A stretch of DNA of 25,775 nt from contig JAWQFJ010028357.1 in NCBI GenBank assembly GCA_034096865.1, positions 1 to 25,775 on the forward strand. Reading direction: 5' to 3'. The stretch's first letter is position 1. Every line of letters starts with the position of its first letter. This DNA is from Theodoxus fluviatilis (Eukaryota > Mollusca > Gastropoda > Cycloneritida > Neritidae). Below, piece after piece: positions 1 to 10,030 of the stretch. The notes under the pieces are model-generated. The model did no database searches. It was not told the DNA's origin and was given only the letters and a program-made list of their open reading frames with translations. A program made the translations under genes and the position numbers.

Positions 1-30
1 AATCTTAATCTAAACGACGTTTATTGGCGC
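1..30 (+). mobile_element. Fragment of the internal region of the TTA-targeting miniature element
   Basis: Bases 1-30 match 15469-15498, inside the miniature transposon described downstream, at 29 of 30 positions (one T/G difference at base 9). The match stops abruptly at base 31. It is either an old truncated copy whose other half lies outside the window, or a conserved module shared by two repeat families. No function is implied. Confidence 0.6.
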
Positions 31-78
31 GCAAGGATGACGGCTGCCGGTTGACGCTTTACTGTAATTAGCCGCGTG

Positions 79-177
79 TAACGCTAATCAAGTCATGGTG
101 TCCCTAGGTATTCGCCTCTTAAGAATCGCGTAGACAGACGCGGTGGGTCAATTCTTACCCCGAACCCACAGGGAGAC
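79..177 (+). repeat. Short interspersed repeat family R1, copy 1 (3' half)
   Basis: This shares a core with five further stretches up to 2,104: a TATTCGCCTCTTA-like block, GAATCGCG, then GGTGGGTCAATTCTTACCCC and GAACCCACAGGG. Only the 3' half of the family is present here. The copies are diverged and all lie in the same orientation. It has no coding capacity and no A-rich tail, so SINE versus other miniature repeat cannot be decided. Confidence 0.65.
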
Positions 178-469
178 CTGGTCCATGGGAAGGCGCAATT
201 CAAGCCAAAGGGGAACTAATTAGTCGCAAAAAAGGGGTGGTTGGAGGTGGAAACAAAGAGGATTACTTACCCATGATGAGGAGACTCAGTAGAAGAATGA
301 AGTTTTCCATTGTTTTCTTATCTGTGCAAAAAGATAATTTATGGGGCGATTGACAATAGAGGTTGCTGAATATTAGGACCCAACAATCGTATCCACTGAA
401 ACATTTAAAAACAGAAATGACTTTCAACAGAGTCAGTGAATGGAATTTTACACCGCCTACAAGTCTCTG
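178..469. other. Unrecognised sequence
   Basis: About 290 bases with no RNA gene or recognisable domain. An open frame of about 70 codons on the minus strand (487-263) resembles no family I know and has no supporting features. I treat the stretch as non-coding repeat-flanking DNA. Confidence 0.4.
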
Positions 470-593
470 TCGGCTATTTAAGGCCATTGATCACCAAATA
501 GTAGTTATTAGAATTTTTTAAGCTAGTCGTCTTATTATTCACCTCTTCTGAAGGAGACGAGGTGGGTCAACTCTCACCCCAAAGTCACAAGGT
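470..593 (+). repeat. Repeat family R1, copy 2 (degenerate)
   Basis: The order of blocks matches the better copies: an AAGGCCATTGATCACC-like 5' block, a TTCACCTCTTCTGA block, then GAGGTGGGTCAACTCTCACC and a CACAAGG end. Identity is clearly lower than between copies 4 and 5, so this looks like an older insertion. Confidence 0.5.
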
Positions 594-1173
594 TAATTAA
601 GGCAAGGTTTGCAAAACTTGGAACGCATTTCATCTACCCGAGTTTAAAATGGCATCGGAATGTGTAAAAATTACAAAAAACGCACGTTTTCCCTTCACGA
701 TAGAATGCGTTGGACTAGCTTTGTAGTAGGCACATTGTCTGGTTATCTCCCTTAGACAGTATCATCTAGACGCAAAGAGAGCTCTCATTAACTGCCACAA
801 AAGTAAAAGTGGGGAAATGGACAGAATGGAATACCATCTTGCTTCTGTGCAACCTCTGCTCTCAACTACGGAAGACCAGTCCTTACAAGGTAAGTGGCAG
901 GCTGGCTAGCGTGGTGGTGGGTTTGAAATGGCGAGATAATCTCGTAAAACGCGCACTCCACCGTAAATGAACGTAGCCGACAGGGAATGTGCGGACATTC
1001 ATTATCACCCTGGTCACCATCTATCCCTCTGGTAACTATCTTGGTCCAACTCCGGCACTTCATAGGTCTTCTTTCTCTTCCCCAGCTGTAGTCTAATGAA
1101 AACCAATTTGTACACTAGCTCTAAAATGAAGTGCTAACAGAAATTGGTAGTGATTTGTTAAAAGTTTGCATGT
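594..1173. other. Unrecognised sequence with one isolated mollusc-like repeat motif
   Basis: No convincing gene is visible. A GGTTATCTCCCTTA motif at 741-754 resembles the ends of small AAGGGAG(G/A)TAAC palindromic repeats that I associate with molluscan DNA, but no inverted partner is visible nearby. A minus-strand open frame of 65 codons (1063-866) has no recognisable domain. Confidence 0.35.
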
Positions 1174-1294
1174 CTATGGGCCTCTGAAGGCTACTAGAGC
1201 CCATTGACCACGAAAAATCCCTGGATCCTTTTAGAGAGGTTAAGTTACAAAATCCACTAGTTACTCGTCTCTAACGAATTGCGTTTGGAGACCG
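1174..1294 (+). repeat. Repeat family R1, copy 3 (5' part)
   Basis: It carries the family's 5' half: GGGCCTCTGAAGGCTA, a CCCATTGACCACGAAAAATC block and a CTCGTCTCTAACGAATTGCG block. It ends before the GGTGGGTCAATTC block seen in other copies. It lies in the same orientation as all the others. Confidence 0.5.
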
Positions 1295-1330
1295 GCGTGT
1301 CCATGTTTACTCCCAGCTCACTGGACGGAT

Positions 1331-1331
<1 letters not shown>

Positions 1332-1369
<38 letters not shown>
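1332..1369. repeat. (GT)n microsatellite
   Basis: Nineteen uninterrupted GT dinucleotides. They sit directly between a GGACGGAT motif and the 5' end of repeat copy 4, at the position where other copies have GGATGGATGGAG. The tract probably grew from the repeat's own GGATGGA-rich leader. Confidence 0.95.
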
Positions 1370-1371
<2 letters not shown>

Positions 1372-1541
1372 AACGGCCTATCAGCCTTTGAAGGCTATGT
1401 AAGGCCACTAAGCACGAAAAATCACTTGAACAGTATAGAGTAAACGCTAATCACGCCACGGTGTCCCTAGTCATTCGCCTCTTACGAATCGCGTTAGGAA
1501 ACGCGGTGGGTCAATTCTTACCCCGAACCCACAGGGGGACA
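1370..1541 (+). repeat. Repeat family R1, copy 4 (near full length)
   Basis: This is the best full unit. It begins TTTAACGGCCTATCAGCC, continues with a TTGAAGGCTATGTAAGGCCA block, a CACGAAAAATCACTTGAACAG block and a GTGTCCCTAGTCATTCGCC block, and ends at the GAACCCACAGGGGGAC block. Together with copy 5 it defines a unit of about 170 bp. No pol III A and B boxes are convincing. Confidence 0.7.
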
Positions 1542-1708
1542 TCCCACGGGATAAATGATGATTAAGTGGAGTTAAGGCTTGGCAGCCTCTCAATGCTCAG
1601 TGTGAAGTTCCGAACAAATGATTTGCGCCTCAATACATCAGTAAAACGAAGTGCATAGCCGCAATGGACAGATGTAGCCACTCTCAGCCACATTTAATTG
1701 AATACAGG

Positions 1709-1881
1709 ATGGATGGAGTTTTACGGCCCATCAGCCTTTTAAGGTTATGTAGGGCCATCAAGCACGTATATCACTAGAACAGTTTAGAGCAAACGCAAAT
1801 CAGTCACAGTGTCCCTAGTTATTCGCTTCTTACGAATCACGTAGGGAAACACGGTGGGTCAATTCTTACCCCGAACCCACA
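1709..1881 (+). repeat. Repeat family R1, copy 5 (near full length)
   Basis: It aligns end to end with copy 4, from TTTTACGGCCCATCAGCC through a GTGTCCCTAGTTATTCGC block to GGTCAATTCTTACCCCGAAC and CCCACATG. It is preceded by GGATGGATGGAG, which is probably the real 5' start of the unit. Confidence 0.7.
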
Positions 1882-1929
1882 TGACCCTAGTCACCTGCTT
1901 CTTTACGTAGGGTGTGAGGAACACAGAAA

Positions 1930-2104
1930 GGGTGGATGGATAGACGAGAATGGAGTCTTACGGTGTATAAGCACGAAAATCAATAAAGAGGAGTTCCAAG
2001 TTACACAATTCAAATCAAGATTTCCCTATTTATTCGCCTCTTACGAATCGTGCAGGGAGACACGGTGGGTCTATTCTTTGAACACCCAGCCCACATGGGG
2101 GCTC
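1930..2104 (+). repeat. Repeat family R1, copy 6 (internally deleted)
   Basis: It starts GGTGGATGGAT, then GGAGTCTTACGG, lacks most of the GGCCCATCAGCCTTT block, and resumes at AAGCACGAAAATCA. The 3' half is present (TTTATTCGCCTCTTACGAAT, then CACGGTGGGTC and a variant end CCCAGCCCACATGGGGG). Confidence 0.6.
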
Positions 2105-3159
2105 ACAACAAGGAAGGCACTTACCACGTTTGCGCCTCTGTACGACGAAGCAGCGGACCAGCCTGCACACAACCGTAGAGCCGCGGTAGATGTGATAATT
2201 CAGGGCTCACTGTAGATATTCATCCCAATAGTGCGCACGTGCTCCTCGTTCTTCTAACGGAGTTCGCGCCAAAAGCCACTCGTCATCTCACCACGTGCAG
2301 CCGGTTTGAAAACTGCCGACGCAGCCAATTATAGACCACCTGATGAAGCAAAAGGTAAATAGAGTCGGATTTAAAGATTTGAAGTTATTATTACCATGAT
2401 GAAAAAAATACACTAGAGATATAAATTGTAATGAAAAAAGAAAGAAATCCGAGGATTCAAACTGGGATTATTGCAAATTGTAGCATACTACTTGCAAATC
2501 AGTTGATTTGAGGAATCAGCCGTTGAAGTTGACAGAGGCAGTGAAAGTAACAATCGCTTGCCATGGGGGGCAACTGCGTTTTAAAAACTTATTTAACACA
2601 AGGTTTCCTGTGAGTGATTTCAGAATTACGTAATATGCACCAGTTGCAAAACTTCAATCAAAATCACGTGATACAGACCAAACGGAATGTTCAGCACTTC
2701 TCTAAAACTGTAAATTAGGCAACTTTTATGCTGGATTCATTTTTCGAAACTCTCAGAGATATTAGGGAAAATGTCTCCAGACGCTAGAATTAGCTAAAAC
2801 TCAATTTCCACCAAAATCAGATCGGAAACGTAACCCACGTTATTTGGCGTTTCGCCTTAGCGCCTATAAGGACGTATCGCCCGATATGGTCACGTGAGCT
2901 CGCATTCTAGTCCACTAGAGACTTCGCCTACCTGCGAAAGTGCCTCTAGCCCAGTTGACATAACGTGATGGAAGATTTTCGTCCGAAATATGCAAATTGA
3001 GTTAACGCGAGAGGCTTGTGGGATAGCCGATCTGCCCCCTGACATACGCCGTTAAAGTAGTTCTAAGATCATTTCGCACAAAACTCTTTTTTTAAATTAA
3101 TAAATAAATAATTTAATCATCTTGACGCATCATAGTAATAACAGTATCATTACCACCTG

Positions 3160-3160
<1 letters not shown>
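2105..3160. other. Unrecognised sequence, about 1 kb
   Basis: No open frame of useful size and no RNA gene is visible. The segment around 2440-2520, read on the minus strand, contains AGTTTGAATCC, a weak match to a tRNA B box, but its arms do not pair as a tRNA. A GAGGCTTGTGGGATAGC stretch near 3010 has a weak echo near 5455. Confidence 0.4.

Positions 3161-3219
<59 letters not shown>
3161..3219. repeat. (CT)n microsatellite
   Basis: Twenty-nine or more uninterrupted CT dinucleotides. Mirror-symmetric polypyrimidine tracts of this kind can adopt triplex (H-DNA) structure (established for CT repeats in general). Nothing here indicates a function. Confidence 0.95.
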
Positions 3220-3223
<4 letters not shown>

Positions 3224-3487
3224 TAACAATGGTGGATCAAATTATATTCATGCGTGTTTATACAAAATACACATACCTGAATACACACACACACACGCAA
3301 TGTATACGCACCTACGTCATAAACTCCTTCCTTTTTTTGAAAAGGAGCGAACGGGAAGAAGCAACAAAGATTTTATACGACTTTTATCTCACATCAGTAT
3401 ACATTTAAAAACCAGAAAAACGTACGACATCATGGTTCAATGGTCTATTTGTATGTACAAAATGAAATATCCACTTAAAGTGCCAGA

Positions 3488-3514
3488 ACACGCACACACA
3501 CTCACATACACACA

Positions 3515-3578
<64 letters not shown>

Positions 3579-3583
3579 CTTGT
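3488..3583. repeat. (AC)n microsatellite with interruptions
   Basis: AC repeats broken by CTCACATA and AAAC near the left end and a single G near the right end; a shorter AC run lies at 3281-3297. The plus-strand open frame across it (3300-3647) reads as threonine/histidine alternation and is an artefact. Confidence 0.93.
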
Positions 3584-3828
3584 TCAGAAAGTGGCAATGT
3601 TATTACCCAAGCATCCGGAAAGGAAGCGCTCCCTTAGGCTCAACTGATGTGCAAATATCGCCCATAGTTCAGTAGTCGATTCCGACTTCTTCATTCTGAT
3701 ACACATTTTTCCAATCAAAATTATATGATCTATTATTTTCATTTCTTGACTTCTAATGTATTTTCTTTGTAGTCCAAATATCACGTCTAGAACTGATAGC
3801 CTTATGTTATATGATGTTAATCTTAACG

Positions 3829-4358
3829 GGGTTGGCTCTCTATTGCGGAGGGCCGCTATTGCGGGGGGCCGCTATTGCGGGATTTTGTTTTGTCAAAAGT
3901 TCTTAAGGCCATTTTGATTCTTTTGTCCTAAAACGCCTTAAAAAAAATGTTACTTTTTTTTAATCTTAAATTTTTTTTCGGGTTTTACCGATAGAGCTCA
4001 GCCTAGGCCGCATCCGCCACCCCGCCTGGCTGACTTAGCCTGTCCGGGGAGTTTCACTTAAAACCCGGACGCGTTACTTTTTGTCACGTTTGCGTCCAAC
4101 ATCATCGTCGGGCCTTGGAGTTAGGGCGTAGGGACCACCCGTTGAGAGTCAAACGTGGGATGGAGTTTGAATGTAAAGCTTCACCCGTTATTGATAAAAC
4201 CCGAAAGAATTTCTAAGTTAAAAAAAGTAACAAAAGTTTTATGGTTTTTTAGGCGTTTTAGGACAAAAGAATCAAAATGGCCTTAAGAACGTTTGACCCA
4301 AAAAAAAATCCCGCAAAAGCGGCCCCCCGCAATAGCGGCCCTCCGCAATAGCGAACCC
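3829..4358. mobile_element. Fold-back miniature DNA element, 530 bp, long terminal inverted repeats
   Basis: The left arm (3829-3995) and right arm (4193-4358) are inverted copies of each other over about 165 bp with small indels. Both begin GGGTT, carry two or three CTATTGCGG/GGGCCGC modules of about 18 bp, then share AAGGCCATTTTGATTCTTTT, GTCCTAAAACGCCT, an AT-rich stretch and CGGGTTTTA(C/T)C. The middle of about 195 bp is unique and GC-richer, with no coding potential. No clear target-site duplication flanks it, so the superfamily is undetermined. It is non-autonomous. An open frame on the minus strand (4533-4258) merely crosses the right arm. Confidence 0.85.
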
Positions 4359-4727
4359 ATTCCCCAAAACTCAGTATGGAGAATGACGTGTCCTTGGAGA
4401 TTCGTCCTCGCCTAGTGCCATCTGGTGGTATGAAGATCAGAATAAATGGGACACAACTTTTTAAAACTTTGGAAAAGCTGGAGAAAAACGAGCGATGTGT
4501 GGTGTTCTGAAAACTGAAGGGGAAGGAGAGCATACCCTGTGATTTAAAAAATGAAATGCTGTGAATGAATGTTATTCGTTACTCAAGTCGCACCGATTTA
4601 AAAGCTGAAATATGCGAAGTAGCGAGTCAAACAGCTAAAATATTACATTCTTATTTTCGTCACTGCACATACAGAGGGTTTCATCCGTATACTACTCAAT
4701 TTGAGTCAAGTGTACTGTAGGGACCAC

Positions 4728-4742
4728 ACACACACACACACA

Positions 4743-4783
<41 letters not shown>
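4728..4783. repeat. (AC)n microsatellite
   Basis: AC repeat with one ATAC interruption. It runs straight into the CACCCTCACACCAACA minisatellite that follows, which is probably its derivative. Confidence 0.93.
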
Positions 4784-4786
<3 letters not shown>

Positions 4787-5085
4787 CACACCAACACACC
4801 CTCACAGCAACACACCCTCACACCAACACACCAACACACCCTCACACCAACACACCCTCACACCAACACACCCTCACACCAACACACCCTCACACCAGCA
4901 CACCAACACACCCTCACACCAGCACACCAACACACCCTCACACCAACACACCAACACACTAACACACCAACACACCCTCACACCAACACACCAACACACT
5001 AACACACCAACACACCCACACACCCACACACCCTCACACCCTCACACCCTCACACCAAAACACCCTCACACCAACACACCCTACT
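4784..5085. repeat. CA-rich minisatellite built from CCCTCACA and CCAACACA modules
   Basis: Irregular alternation of the octamer-like modules CACCCTCA, CACCAACA, CACCAGCA and CACTAACA. Larger blocks recur: the CACCAACACACTAACACACC stretch appears twice. The stop-free plus frame (4701-5087) reads as a Thr/His/Pro/Ser repeat and is not credible as a gene because it is only a consequence of the repeat composition. Confidence 0.9.
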
Positions 5086-5089
5086 AACA

Positions 5090-6294
5090 AGCACATTAGT
5101 CACAACGCGCTTTTAAGCTGCGCAGTCTAATAGATCCAGTTACGGAATGTCGTTGGTCTCTGGCACTCACCGTCATGAATCTCCAAGTAGCTCTTGTCAC
5201 AATACTCTGCTCCTTGCATGTTAAAAACCATGAAGTCTAAAAAGAGCAGCTTTCCGCGAGTCTTTGGCTGGATGTTCCAGGTTGAGAAAGACGCCCTAAG
5301 CGGGAGGAAAAGAATGCAACGTCATCGTGAAGTTCATTGTCAAACGCGCCATTCCGCACCACTCCTACTAAGCTTAATGTTCACTCTAGTTTACATAGCT
5401 CAGTTTGTATCACGTGTCGGAACTAATCAGTCCTGAATATTAATAATGAGGTCACATGAGGCTTGTAGGATAGCACTTCTCCCCGATGTAGCTGTGGTGG
5501 TGGAAGTAATAGTAGCAGTAGCAGGAGCAGGTCGCTGTTGGCACAGTTCAGTGGGCTATTTCCGTTAAAGCCATTGCTAGCGGCTCCGATTCTACAATAA
5601 ATGTGTGCAATAATCAGCAGTGATAATCAGTAAATCAAGGTTCAACTAATTTGGCCGTGTTCGAGTACTTCATCATTTACTCGAAATTATGCACAGATTT
5701 CATGGATTTGTTGAATGAGGGGGTAAGGTTGGGTTAATTCATTCTGGAAATTTGAACTTTCCCCCATAAATTCATACGTTGTATCCCACCTGTTGGAAAT
5801 ATATCATTGGATATCGCACATGTCTTTTCATGTTGACTGACAAGTCTAAATCTACACTTGTCATGGTGGAACGAATAAACTGGCACCTAATCAACGTCTG
5901 TTTCACATCGTTATCAGTCACAAGCTGTATCAATTCAAGATTCAGCACTGACATGCATCGGGTCTGGATATTCCAGGGCACCTTGACCAGTCTCTGATTC
6001 AAAGTGTGTAGACAGCAGTGTTTTCAGATAGCCCAGGCGTGTTCCCTCCTTCACGTGACGGCCATTTGTTTATCACTGTTTGTTTCTGTAAGCAGACTCA
6101 AATAGGCCGTATTTGAGGAACATAGACGTAGCTTGCTGAGGGCTGCGCAACTGTCTCTGTCCAGACAGTACGGTGTAGGGTCCCGCTGCATGCCGGGATT
6201 GAGTTCTGGACTTGTGGTCTTCACGATTTTTGCACCAGCCGGTGTTAGGCACGCAGGCTTGGACGTGGTCTTTGTCACAAAAGGTGAAAGAACT
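5090..6294. other. Unrecognised sequence, about 1.2 kb
   Basis: Several short open frames exist (for example 5194-5436 plus, 6002-5772 minus, 6278-6051 minus). None shows a recognisable domain, signal peptide or conserved motif, and they overlap on opposite strands. A short run of AGTAGCAGTAGCAGGAGCAG lies near 5512. I cannot exclude a small exon. Confidence 0.4.
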
Positions 6295-6450
6295 GTCAGA
6301 CTTCTTTTCTTTTTCTTTTTACTTTCCTCCCTTTCTCATTTGTTCTTTCCTTCATCCGTCCTTCTTATTTCGTTTCTTTCTTTAATTCACACCTGTCTTC
6401 TTTTTATATTTCCTTCCTTCCTTTGTTCCTTTCCTTTTTTTCTTTATTTC
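6295..6450 (+). repeat. Polypyrimidine (C/T-rich) tract
   Basis: About 150 bases of almost pure T and C on the plus strand, with CTTCCTT-like repetition, followed by a run of nine A. It could act as a splice-acceptor tract or simply be low-complexity DNA; no adjacent exon is recognised. Confidence 0.75.
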
Positions 6451-6739
6451 CAAAAAAAAAATTCCCACCAAAATTTGAATATATTCATGTGTTCATCTCA
6501 ATTTAATATCGGTCATGGAGCTGTGATCGATTTACAACCAGTTTTAGACATACCAAAGACTGCGCAATGGAAATGTTTCATAGCAACGTTTAAGGAGTTG
6601 ACAAGTTAGTGGATACTTTTACGGCTGTCCAATATTTATGTGATGGCGCTTATTCAGTTTTTTCTTCCTCTCATCTCTTTGCGTGATCTGGCTTATGCTT
6701 ATTAAAAACGCATCCAATCAGATACCGAGGCTCGTCGGC
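6451..6739. other. Unrecognised sequence
   Basis: Nothing recognisable. The 158-codon plus frame ending at 6609 is largely translated pyrimidine tract and has no domain. Confidence 0.4.
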
Positions 6740-6913
6740 TTGAGTGGCGCGCCAGCTTGGCTGTCTTTCCCGCACCCCTCTCCTCGGACGAGTCCACTTG
6801 AGTGGCGCGCCAGCTTGGCTGTCTTTCCCGCACCCCTCTCTCGGACGAGTCCACTTGAGTGGCGCGCCAGCTTGGCTGTCTTTCCCGCACACCTCTCCTC
6901 GGACGAGTCCACT
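6740..6913. repeat. 58-bp tandem repeat, three copies
   Basis: Three consecutive units start at 6740, 6798 and 6855. Each contains AGTGGCGCGCCAGCTTGGCT, GTCTTTCCCGCACCCCTCTC and TCGGACGAGTCCACTTG. The second unit is one base shorter and the third has one C/A change. Every unit holds a GGCGCGCC palindrome. A fourth, broken unit may begin at TGCAGTGG. Several overlapping open frames on both strands arise from the repeat itself. Confidence 0.92.
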
Positions 6914-7303
6914 GCAGTGGTCCGCAATCGGAACCTTTTCTGTGTAGCAGCGACTTTGTTGAAAGTGGGGCGACTTTCTGTTTATTTCCAGCACTTTCAA
7001 AGTCGAAGAACGCAAAGGTTCTTCAGCACCCTGACCACCACGACGGATGAGCTCGTAGCAAGGGCAGACACGGGGGCACTCGCCTCGCGACTTGCACGTC
7101 CCACTCTCGCCTGGGACGCCGCCCAAAGTTATCTGAACTGGTCCTCGCCGGATGGAACCGGTTTTGATTTGGAATGGCATGTCCAAAACTGGAACGATCC
7201 GCATCTGGCCCTGGCTTTCAGAGAGTTCAAGAATAAATTTGCCCCAAGGTTAAAGGAGAGAGAGTGTGCGCGTGAATGTGTGAACGTACATGTACATTGC
7301 ACG
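6914..7303. other. Unrecognised sequence, possibly part of an older repeat
   Basis: The stretch is open on both strands: plus frame 6683-7384 and minus frame 7204-6671, each well over 150 codons including the 58-bp repeats. Neither translation shows a domain I recognise, and the plus frame runs into a (GT)n tract. Simultaneous openness on both strands and repeat-derived N-terminal parts argue against a gene. An exon of unknown function remains possible. Confidence 0.35.
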
Positions 7304-7320
7304 TGTGTGTGTGTATGTGA

Positions 7321-7385
<65 letters not shown>

Positions 7386-7398
7386 TGTGTGTGTGTGT

Positions 7399-7436
<38 letters not shown>

Positions 7437-7576
7437 GTGTGTGTGTGACTGTGTGAGAGAGAGAGAGTGTATATGTGTGTGTGTGTGTTTTGTAATTGCA
7501 TGTGTGTGTGTGTTTTTATTTATTTATTTGGGTGGGTATGTTAGAGTGTGTGTGTGTGTTTGTATTTTGGTGGGTA

Positions 7577-7640
<64 letters not shown>

Positions 7641-7659
7641 TGTGTGTGTGAGTGAGTGA

Positions 7660-7692
<33 letters not shown>

Positions 7693-7800
7693 TGCGTGCG
7701 CGCGTGCGTGAGTGTGAGTGTGAGTGTGAGTGTGTGTGTGTGTGTGTATGCATGAGTGCGTGCATATTTGTACGTGTTGTGTGTGTTGTTTGCATGCACA
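7304..7800. repeat. Compound (GT)n microsatellite tract, about 500 bp
   Basis: Long GT runs are interrupted by GAGAGAGA, by a TTTATTTATTTATTTGGG island, by two copies of TGGTGGGTATGTT-like sequence about 50 bp apart, and by a (GCGT)n/GCGCGC run near 7672-7705. Alternating purine-pyrimidine DNA of this length is a classic Z-DNA former (established). The Cys/Val and Thr/His open frames across it are artefacts. Confidence 0.95.
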
Positions 7801-7876
7801 AATGTGAATATTCATGTCTGTGTAAATGTGGGCGCTCGTGCGTGTGAGGTCGCGAGTGTGGGTTTATATCGGTGTA

Positions 7877-7877
7877 G

Positions 7878-7908
<31 letters not shown>

Positions 7909-7915
7909 TGTGTAG
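7877..7915. repeat. (GT)n followed by a G14 homopolymer
   Basis: A short GT run goes directly into 14 consecutive G (7895-7908), then TGTGTAG. Homopolymers of this length are error-prone in sequencing, so the exact count should not be relied on. Confidence 0.9.
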
Positions 7916-8030
7916 AGAGACATTAGTGCAGTGGTCAGGTGGGTAAGCGAGCGAGAGATAGAATCAAAGAGCAATGAAATTATTGAATGGATGAAGTGAG
8001 TGAATGGGGTGAGTAAGTGGACAAGTGAGT

Positions 8031-9117
8031 GAGAGAACAAACATGTGGAGTGTGAGTGAGTGAACAAACATGTAGGGAGTGTGTGAGTGAGTGAACAAAC
8101 ATGTAGGGAGTGTGTGAGTGAGTGAACAAACATGTAGGGAGTGTGTGAGTGAGTGAACAAACATGTAGGGAGTGTGTGAGTGAGTGAACAAACATGTAGG
8201 GAGTGTGTGAGTGAGTGAACAAACATGTAGGGAGTGTGTGAGTGAGTGAACAAACATGTAGGGAGTGTGTGAGTGAGTGAACAAACATGTAGGGAGTGTG
8301 TGAGTGAGTGAACAAACATGTAGGGAGTGTGTGAGTGAGTGAACAAACATGTAGGGAGTGTGTGAGTGAGTGAACAAACATGTAGGGAGTGTGTGAGTGA
8401 GTGAACAAACATGTAGGGAGTGTGTGAGTGAGTGAACAAACATGTAGGGAGTGTGTGAGTGAGTGAACAAACATGTAGGGAGTGTGTGAGTGAGAGAACA
8501 AACATGTAGGGAGTGTGTGAGTGAGTGAACAAACATGTAGGGAGTGTGTGAGTGAGTGAACAAACATGTAGGGAGTGTGTGAGTGAGTGAACAAACATGT
8601 AGGGAGTGTGTGAGTGAGTGAACAAACATGTAGGGAGTGTGTGAGTGAGTGAACAAACATGTAGGGAGTGTGTGAGTGAGTGAACAAACATGTAGGGAGT
8701 GTGTGAGTGAGAGAACAAACATGTAGGGAGTGTGTGAGTGAGTGAACAAACATGTAGGGAGTGTGTGAGTGAGTGAACAAACATGTAGGGAGTGTGTGAG
8801 TGAGTGAACAAACATGTAGGGAGTGTGTGAGTGAGTGAACAAACATGTAGGGAGTGTGTGAGTGAGTGAACAAACATGTAGGGAGTGTGTGAGTGAGTGA
8901 ACAAACATGTAGGGAGTGTGTGAGTGAGTGAACAAACATGTAGGGAGTGTGTGAGTGAGTGAACAAACATGTAGGGAGTGTGTGAGTGAGTGAACAAACA
9001 TGTAGGGAGTGTGTGAGTGAGTGAACAAACATGTAGGGAGTGTGTGAGTGAGTGAACAAACATGTAGGGAGTGTGTGAGTGAGTGAACAAACATGTAGGG
9101 AGTGTGTGAGTGAGTGA
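8031..9117. repeat. 31-bp minisatellite, about 35 copies
   Basis: The unit is GAACAAACATGTAGGG followed by AGTGTGTGAGTGAGT, repeated almost without variation. The first unit is shortened (GTGGAGTGTG). Units entered through GAGAGAAC instead of GAGTGAAC occur at about 8031, 8493 and 8710; the last two are 217 bp (seven units) apart. Because 31 is not a multiple of three and no stop occurs on the minus strand, all three minus frames stay open for 400-500 codons with a 31-residue repeat. That explains the long open frames without any gene. Confidence 0.95.
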
Positions 9118-9930
<813 letters not shown>

Positions 9931-9933
9931 CAG

Positions 9934-9990
9934 AGTGCCGTGCTCTCCTGGAGACAGCGAGCAACATCGGTGAATGACGTCAGTCTTCTA
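9934..9990 (+). repeat. Dispersed repeat family R2, copy 1 (contains TGACGTCA)
   Basis: It aligns with 24924-24975: CCGTGCTCTCCTGGAGACAG here versus CCTGGTCTCCTGCAGACAG there, then GAGCAACA(T/C)(C/T)GG and TGACGTCAG(T/G)CTT. The two copies are about 15 kb apart in the same orientation. The 24-bp minisatellite next to the second copy shares the GCCGTGCTCT module. Confidence 0.6.
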
Positions 9991-10030
9991 GATGGTGTGA
10001 CGTCAGTCTTGTAGATGGTGTGTGACGTCA
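9975..10030. promoter_or_regulatory. Cluster of three perfect TGACGTCA (CRE-like) octamers
   Basis: TGACGTCA occurs at 9975-9982, 9998-10005 and 10023-10030, spaced 23 and 25 bp, inside a short tandem duplication (CAGTCTTCTAGATGGTGTGA repeated). TGACGTCA is the palindromic cAMP-response element bound by CREB/ATF-type bZIP proteins (established). A further TGACGTGA lies at about 10072. No promoter or gene start is recognised next to it, so a regulatory role is only possible. Confidence 0.4.

Noticed and set aside
2440..2520. tRNA gene or tRNA-derived SINE on the minus strand
   Set aside because: Only an AGTTTGAATCC B-box-like match is present; the T arm and acceptor stem do not pair and the A box is poor.
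3000..5490. Shared AGGCTTGT(G/A)GGATAGC at about 3010 and 5457 as a repeat family
   Set aside because: Similarity covers fewer than 20 bases before diverging, too short to call from two instances.
6671..7384. Overlapping opposite-strand frames of 233 and 177 codons as a gene
   Set aside because: Both include the 58-bp triplicate, one runs into (GT)n, and neither has a recognisable motif. A hidden exon cannot be excluded but is unsupported.
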